In this document: piece after piece, positions 58,565 to 64,000 of the stretch | Layout: each line of letters opens with the position of its first letter | Position numbering within the stretch: the first letter of the stretch is position 1 | Notes under the pieces: model-generated | The model's input: the letters and a program-made list of their open reading frames with translations, nothing else | Databases searched by the model: none | Told to the model about the DNA's origin: nothing | Assembly (NCBI RefSeq): GCF_023078275.1 | Contig: NC_062996.1 | Coordinates: 434,001 to 498,000, forward strand | Origin: Leguminivora glycinivorella | Taxonomy: Eukaryota; Arthropoda; Insecta; Lepidoptera; Tortricidae | Length of the DNA: 64,000 bases | Direction: 5' to 3' | Program-made: the position numbers and the translations under genes

Positions 58565-60188
58565 CTAACCTAAGCGCGAGACAACTTCGTTTGAAGTCTT
58601 GGAAGAGCTCTGTCTGTTGCACGTTTTCGTGCCATTGTTCAAACATTCTGATTTAAAACCCTCATACGTGAGTTCAGGGGCCTTCTCCATCTCCGCGATA
58701 AGCTCATAAAAGCAGGCACACTCCCAAGGATTATCCGAGAAAAAAATGTATCTCAAACGTGGCAGATTCTCAATAAAGTTAGCAGACAAGTAGCTCAACT
58801 GATTCTCTTGCAAATCCAGCCTTTCCAGCTTGTTATTTTCAAACATTTTATCAGGAATAAAACTGATTTTGTTACGATATATATACAATTCTTTTAAGTC
58901 GGGTAAAGACTTAAACAAATCGGGATGGAGATGATCAATCTTATTACTTGATAGGAATATTCTTTGTAATTTAGAACAAGGGGAAAAAGTATCAGCATTA
59001 TTTATATTTTCAATCTGGTTATTCCATAGGAATAACTCTACTAGGTTAGAGCAGGAATTTTGTACAAAAACAGGCGCTTGTTTAAGCTTATTGTATCCTA
59101 ACTCTAGTTTTGTTAATTTCGGAAGGGAGCGGAACACATCGGTTTGTATATTTTCTATGTCATTATAGCTCAAGAAGAGAAAGACTAGGTTGGGTAGGCC
59201 GTCAAGGTCATACAGGGTTACAGTTTTGATGCGACACATGGCGATGTTTAGCCAAGTAGCTTCTGTGTCGGTTGGGTATACTCTGACGCGTTCACGACGG
59301 CCATAGCGACTGCATTGAGACCAGGTGACGTAGTCAGCATCAGTTGGCAGTATTAGCAGCAGCAATGCTGTGAGCCCTGCAACGAATTGAAGAGAAGTTT
59401 AGAAATTGGGGCTCCGCACCGCTTTAATAAATGCCAAGTCGCATCATTTCAAAATCAACTATAGTTACTTTGAAACTTTTTGCTAGAAATCGAGAAATTC
59501 GTAACACAAAAACCTATTGCGACCGTATAAAAATAATCAAGCGATATGTACAGAGTTTTTGAATGATTCACTGTTATTTTCATTAGACCGGGATACAGAC
59601 CGTGAAATGAAATGAAATGAAATATTTTATTTGCAAGAAATGTGGTACATTAGATTAGGTGGTGATTACAACCGTACATGTGTACCTTTTTACAAGCTTT
59701 TATTCAACTTGCCTTGTTAATATGTTAGTGTGTGTCAAATCGTAGAAGCTAAATTTGACCCACTTCCTGGTTTCCGATTGAACTGAAATTTTGCACACCT
59801 ATTTATACCTCTAAATCACGAGACAATGCAATGTTTTGGTATCATGGAGCTCTGATGATGGAGCAGAAAGGTGGTCATAGGAACTCTGGTATGAAACGTC
59901 GTATCCCCATCGAGTAGGGGGTTTTTAGTCATCTCGGAGAGCCTGTTGAAAGACAGGTAGGTAATACCGTCGGCGATAAAATCTTGTGCCAAAAATTAAA
60001 TTTTTGCAAAAAAAAAAAATATTGATTTTTGCTTTGTATAGTTATTTACGACGGATTACCACATACAATTACATAGTCTTACCATTTGGATTACACATGT
60101 ATGTATGTATGCTGCTAAATTATCGGATGTACCTAAAATATAAAGAGCTGATTGAATGGAACTTACCGATGGAAGAAAATAGTCTCAT
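58565..60188 (-). CDS. Secreted leucine-rich-repeat protein (277 aa, two exons)
   Basis: Exon 1 60188-60167 gives MRLFSSI and splits the next codon; donor GTAAGT. Exon 2 59376-58565 follows acceptor TTCGTTGCAG. The spliced N-terminus MRLFSSIGLTALLLLILP is a clear signal peptide, probably cut before TDADYVTW. About seven leucine-rich repeats of 23-25 residues follow (for example LFLSYNDIENIQTDVFRSLP and LYIYRNKISFIPDKMF). A C-terminal cap contains NPWECACF and two later cysteines, as in LRRCT domains. There is no transmembrane segment or obvious lipid-anchor signal, so the protein is probably secreted. Such proteins mediate binding; the ligand is unknown. It converges on COG7. The intron 59377-60166 holds a dispersed repeat. 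Confidence 0.88.
59680..59995 (+). repeat. Dispersed repeat shared with 54225-54600, LRR gene intron
   Basis: Same block order as the other copy; opposite to the direction of the host gene. Confidence 0.75.
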
Positions 60189-60444
60189 GATTGACTTCTA
60201 TTCAATAAATTTGTTCACGAACAAACTTAACTGGAGTTAGGAACGATAAACTTCTGAACATGAAGACGGTCACACAGAGATTGAGTTGCAATATAATAAA
60301 AGTTGGAGATAAATTATTGTTTTGATTTTTGCAACTGGCCTTGCTATTATAGGTCATATTGCACCTATCTCTGAGGCCAGTAAAGTCAAAACAAAAAATA
60401 TCTCAAATGTGATAAATAATGGTCATAGCGTGACTCTTTATGCT
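60189..60444. promoter_or_regulatory. Upstream region of the LRR gene
   Basis: AT-rich with no coding frame; by position it should contain the minus-strand promoter and 5' UTR. No core element identified. Confidence 0.35.
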
Positions 60445-60610
60445 CAAACTAGCTTTTTCCCGCGGCTTCGCTCGCGTTAGAAAGAGACAAAAGTGGCCTA
60501 TGTCACTGTCCATCCCTTCAACTATCTCCACTAAAAAATCACGTCAATTAGTCGCTCCGTTTTGCCGTGAAAGACGGACAAACAGACACACACACTTTCC
60601 CATTAGTAGT
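60445..60610 (+). repeat. 'GCCCGCGGCTTCGCTCGCG' dispersed repeat
   Basis: From ACTAGCTTTTTCCCGCGGCT to ACACACACTTTCCCATTAGT. Confidence 0.85.
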
Positions 60611-60611
60611 A

Positions 60612-60918
60612 TCAAAGAGGATCGAGTATTAATATAAAGAGCGTTACTGTCAAAGTAAAATGTGTAATCACAGTGCATAGACTGCCATCTCTCGACACAG
60701 GCTTAAAACTTTTGAACCTCAGTTTTGACAATTTGGCCCATATTCTTAGCTTGATATGTTTTAAAATGTCAAATATTACTATTAGCACCATCTAGCCGAG
60801 CGTACCCCAAAGGTGTATCGCCATCTAGCTCACCGTACCTTTTTTGGTATGGTTTTGGGGTACGTTCTTTTCTTAGACTTTAATCTGTCTATACGAAGTT
60901 ATATAGGTCTTTGGTAGT
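60612..60918 (+). repeat. 'GCCATCTAGC' MITE family, copy 5
   Basis: From AAAGAGGATCGAGTATTAAT to GTCTATACGAAGTTATATAG. Confidence 0.8.
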
Positions 60919-61025
60919 ATCAATATGGACCGATTCTTTGAATGTGATTGTAAATTCTTTTCAAAATAAAATCTTTCAATAAATTTTCCTATCTGCTTTA
61001 TTAAAGGTACAGTCAAAGCAATTTG

Positions 61026-61335
61026 AATCCTAGGCCACTTTAGAACCTTTCCACAGTAAACGTCGAAGTGACTTCTGTGACAAATACAGCACCAGTATGA
61101 TAAAGAGTACTATCGTACAGTATGGCCACTCCCGCTCCCCGCTGAAAGTGCTGCCCACTCCCTCTCGGTTACCTCACAGTTACCGCCTGTCAAAAACGCG
61201 ACCAGTCGGCCTATCATATCTCACTCATACAAGCATAGTACGCGTTCACCTACACGAACTTAGACTGTGTGCTAGGAACGCGCCTCTTTCATATATTTGA
61301 TCGCCAGTCTCCGAGGTGTGACAGTGGCCTAGGAT
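61026..61335. mobile_element. 310-bp MITE with AATCCTAGGCCACT ends
   Basis: AATCCTAGGCCACTTTAG at the left is inverted as AGTGGCCTAGGATT at the right. The interior matches 53462-53665 in reverse. Confidence 0.8.
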
Positions 61336-61350
61336 TTAATTTGGTCGACC

Positions 61351-61460
61351 GGGGGCCGATTTTTGAGTCTCATTTTCACTAAAATACCGGTTGAAAACGG
61401 TGAATTGCCTATTATTTTCAGTGACAATTTTCTGAATTCGAGACTCAAAAATCGGCCCCC
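61351..61460. mobile_element. 110-bp palindromic MITE
   Basis: GGGGGCCGATTTTTGAGTCT and AGACTCAAAAATCGGCCCCC form perfect inverted ends of about 22 bp. Confidence 0.8.
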
Positions 61461-61552
61461 TGACCGTACTTTACCTAGTTTCCCTATATGTGGCAAAGTC
61501 GTGGGACTTCCTGTATATTCGGTGATACTAGTGTAATAACCTAACCACAAAA

Positions 61553-61752
61553 TTAAAATTTTGAAAAAAAACTCCGACCCCGACATAGTGGACCGATTTT
61601 CATGAAACATGGCTAAGAACACTAACTCAGCTTTCAAACAAAAAAAAACCAAATCAAAATCGGTTCATCCGTTCGGGAGCTACGATGCCACAGACAGACA
61701 GACACGTCAAACTTATAACACCCCGTCGTTTTTGCGTCGGGGGTCAAAAAAA
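61553..61752 (-). repeat. 'CCCCGACGCAAAAACGACGGGG' family, inverted
   Basis: Ends with ACACCCCGTCGTTTTTGCGT and contains GACATAGTGGACCGATTTTC. Confidence 0.85.
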
Positions 61753-61939
61753 CATACAAGTTGAATATTTAAAACAAAATGTAATTCTTAATCACATAGA
61801 ATACATGTCACTTATAGCTATGTACACGTTAGCTTAGATAATATTGGAAGTTCATTTTAAAGACACGGTACACCCCTAGTTTAAACGGTTAACCAAATCT
61901 TAGCACTAAATAAAAATACCTATTCCCTGTAGGCTTAGG

Positions 61940-62166
61940 CACTAGTCCCACCGCGAGCTAGTAAACTATGAGCTATCGGCTATAAAAACGAACAAAAGAT
62001 AATCACTTCCGTGTAAATGAAAGAGACACGGCGATGTTTATAGTTACTCGCCCAGCGGTGAGCTATCAAAATAGCCGTGTCTCTTTTATTTGCACGGGAG
62101 TGCTTATCTTTTGTTCATTTTTATAGCCGATAGCTCATAGTTAACTAGCTCGCGGTGGGACCAGTG
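61940..62166. mobile_element. 227-bp palindromic MITE
   Basis: CACTAGTCCCACCGCGAGCT...AGAGACACGGC at the left is inverted at the right with few mismatches; arms of about 95 bp. Confidence 0.8.
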
Positions 62167-62595
62167 TCTTACCGAGTGAGTAGTTTTACCAGGTTTGAAC
62201 CATTGGGAATTTTCTTCCCAATATCTCTTACTCGATTGTAAGACTTAGCTTTTTTTTACGAAACCAGACGCGACAACTGTTTCGACGGAGCCCCACGCAC
62301 GGGGCTCCTATTTCTAGATGCCCTTTGGGCATCTATAAGTATCTAACAAACCTAACCTACCTATATACCTATCGCCTAGCCCTTTCTATCAGTAAGTATA
62401 TTGGGAAAAACATTCCCAGTGGTTCAACTGGTAACAATTGGAAATAGCACAATTTTGATTTCTATCAACCCCTTTTTACCAAGAGTGGCACTGAAACTTT
62501 AGTAGTTCATGTGCTCTGCTTACCCCTTTATGACAGGCGTGATTGTATGTGTATGTATGTGTGTGTGTCAACTGGTAAAACTACGCGGTAAGACT
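62166..62595. mobile_element. Composite MITE with GTCTTACCG inverted ends
   Basis: GTGTCTTACCGAGTGAGTAG and TTTTACCAGG at the left are inverted near 62570-62595 (CTGGTAAAACTACGCGGTAA). Inside are a hairpin (GAGCCCCACGCACGGGGCTC near 62289) and an inverted fragment of the 'CACGCCTGTATCCCAT' family at 62455-62545. Confidence 0.6.
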
Positions 62596-62959
62596 AGAGG
62601 AAATAGTCTATTAAAAAAATGGCGCGAAATTCAAATGTTCTATGGGAAAACCTTTGCCCCTACCTTGCATCTTAAGAAACATTTGCCGCATTTTTTTAGC
62701 GACAAGATTTGTTTGACCGTCTATAAGTTATATGCGACATTCTCTAGTAAAAGTTACCACATTGTAACTTACCATAAAGCTGAAATACGCCTGTAATGTT
62801 ATACAAATCATCTGTTACCCCCCTCGCTTAAGCATAAGGACCCTTCCTTATGCTTAAGCTACAATGGTACCTTTTTCCTAAAAATGCCACATATAAAACA
62901 ACATTTTTATACTCTTTCGAGTTAAATAATTGATAAATCTATTTATACAATCATAACAA

Positions 62960-63352
62960 TAGTACATTATGATACAAGTGCGACCAAAGGGAGTGTTTTA
63001 AATTTAAATCGACACGAGTTACAAATTTCCTTTTCGCACGTGCATCATACGACGTTTGCCAGTACAGATGGCCCTCCGAAGCTTCGGTCTGACGAGAAAC
63101 GAACCACTTCTCGTACTAGTGCGTAATAAAAACACCATCTGCACCGAAATAGTACATACGATACAAGTGCGTAAAAAAGGAAGTTCAAAACGAGTGGCGA
63201 TAAATTAAAACACTCCCGACACGAATTACGAATTTCCTTTTAGCACGTGTATCGTACTACGTTTTTCAGTACAAATGGCCCTCAATAGTTTCAACCTGAC
63301 AAGTAATGAATCACTTCTCGCACTAGTGCGTAAAAATAACACCATCTGTACA
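62960..63352 (-). repeat. 'CAGTACAGATGG' family, inverted copies
   Basis: Two and a half inverted units with CACTAGTGCG and GTACAGATGG motifs, matching 20625-21290. Confidence 0.8.
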
Positions 63353-63593
63353 AAAAAAAAATTGGTGTGACTATCTGCTCAGATACTAATAAAATTATTG
63401 TCAGATCTACAATGTTAAAGGTATGACAAATATCTTGACTGTGTGACCTGACCAGAATCAGATGTAAAGTGTAGTTGAATTCAGAAATCATAACCCATAA
63501 AATCACTCATTTTATACCCTGAATAACATATTTTTTTAATAACATTACCTTATTTTTAAGACACTGGTCCCACCGAAATAAAAAAATGGCACA

Positions 63594-63713
63594 TTAATTG
63601 TCCCAAATCTCATGATTAGGGTCTGTCTCCGGTAAATATTCCTTTTGCAATATCGGCTTTGGCTTCGTCAGGGCTCCAGCAGCCTTTGCTGGAACATCTT
63701 CAGGGAACATAGC
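63594..63713 (-). CDS. Terminal coding exon of an unidentified gene (39 codons and stop)
   Basis: The acceptor GCATTGTTTCAG on the minus strand ends at 63714. The exon reads AMFPEDVPAKAAGALTKPKP and ends ETDPNHEIWDN, then TAA at 63594-63596. The open frame, acceptor and acidic, non-repetitive tail support a real last exon; the upstream exons lie beyond the right edge. Phase 0 is assumed. I do not recognise the protein. Confidence 0.6.
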   Translation of the reverse strand, partial: AMFPEDVPAKAAGALTKPKPILQKEYLPETDPNHEIWDN

Positions 63714-63741
63714 CTGAAACAATGCATAATATCTTTTATAC

Positions 63742-63835
63742 TAGAGATGGGCCGAATATTCGGTATTCGGCAAGTTTTTCAATGTTCGTATTCGGCCGAA
63801 TAATTCGGTTGCATTGCCGAATATTTACCGAATAA
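63742..63835. repeat. CCGAATATTCGG-type palindromic repeat
   Basis: Alternating GCCGAATATTCGG and inverted words of a MITE-like repeat, upstream of the unidentified exon. Limits uncertain. Confidence 0.5.
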
Positions 63836-64000
63836 AGTAAATAACTAATGAGGATCTCACGTATTCCGTTGGATAATAAGCTCCTTTTTAGTAACTTTCC
63901 AAGGAACTAATAAAAAGAGATAATTAATTACCCATGCCTCAAAATGTAAATACAATTGTTTTGTAAAAAAGTTAAAAAAAACTGTAGTTTGAGAGTTGAG

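Noticed and set aside
62824..62856. Small hairpin CTTAAGCATAAGGA...TCCTTATGCTTAAG
   Set aside because: Perfect but short, and isolated in a repeat-rich spacer. I could not tie it to an element or RNA.

Overview
The window looks like nuclear DNA of a lepidopteran insect (moth or butterfly). It is AT-rich and very repeat-dense. Genes have short exons with GT/AG introns, and the repeats are types I associate with Lepidoptera (tRNA-derived SINEs, CCGT-microsatellite repeats, many short palindromic MITEs). The species cannot be named from the sequence. I see no bacterial genes, CRISPR arrays or operons.

Host genes. (1) A C2H2 zinc-finger gene on the minus strand (24462 to 19907, three coding exons), with an apparent 1-bp frameshift near its 3' end. 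(2) Divergent from it, COG7 on the plus strand (25442 to 55615, 17 coding exons, 671 codons), the Cog7 subunit of the conserved oligomeric Golgi tethering complex. (3) A small secreted leucine-rich-repeat protein on the minus strand (60188 to 58565, two exons), convergent with COG7. (4) The last exon of an unidentified minus-strand gene at 63713-63594.

Mobile DNA fills most of the rest. 1-2813: a LINE RNase H remnant and an inverted-repeat pair. 2819-9525: a nearly intact, very young BEL/Pao LTR retrotransposon (minus strand) with matching 480-bp LTRs and an ATTAG target duplication; its long open frame breaks just before the end. 10473-19032: a foldback-type inverted repeat whose arms are 157-bp tandem repeats, invaded by a minus-strand LINE and by CCGT-type repeats. 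19044-19622: a near-perfect 579-bp palindrome. 38771-43249: a young Ty3/gypsy element in COG7 intron 9 with near-identical LTRs, a 4-bp AGAC duplication and one open gag-pro frame from which reverse transcriptase and the integrase core are missing. About 33917-38402 (COG7 intron 8): a GC-rich block with inverted ends and 80-90 bp tandem repeats that still read as a repeated peptide; this is the least explained stretch.

The most unusual observation concerns COG7. Four exons (5, 7, 10 and the last) have extra copies of their 3' portion, three of them together with the splice donor, repeated in the following intron or downstream. The repeated terminal exon also provides an empty site that dates a MITE insertion and fixes its 4-bp target duplication.
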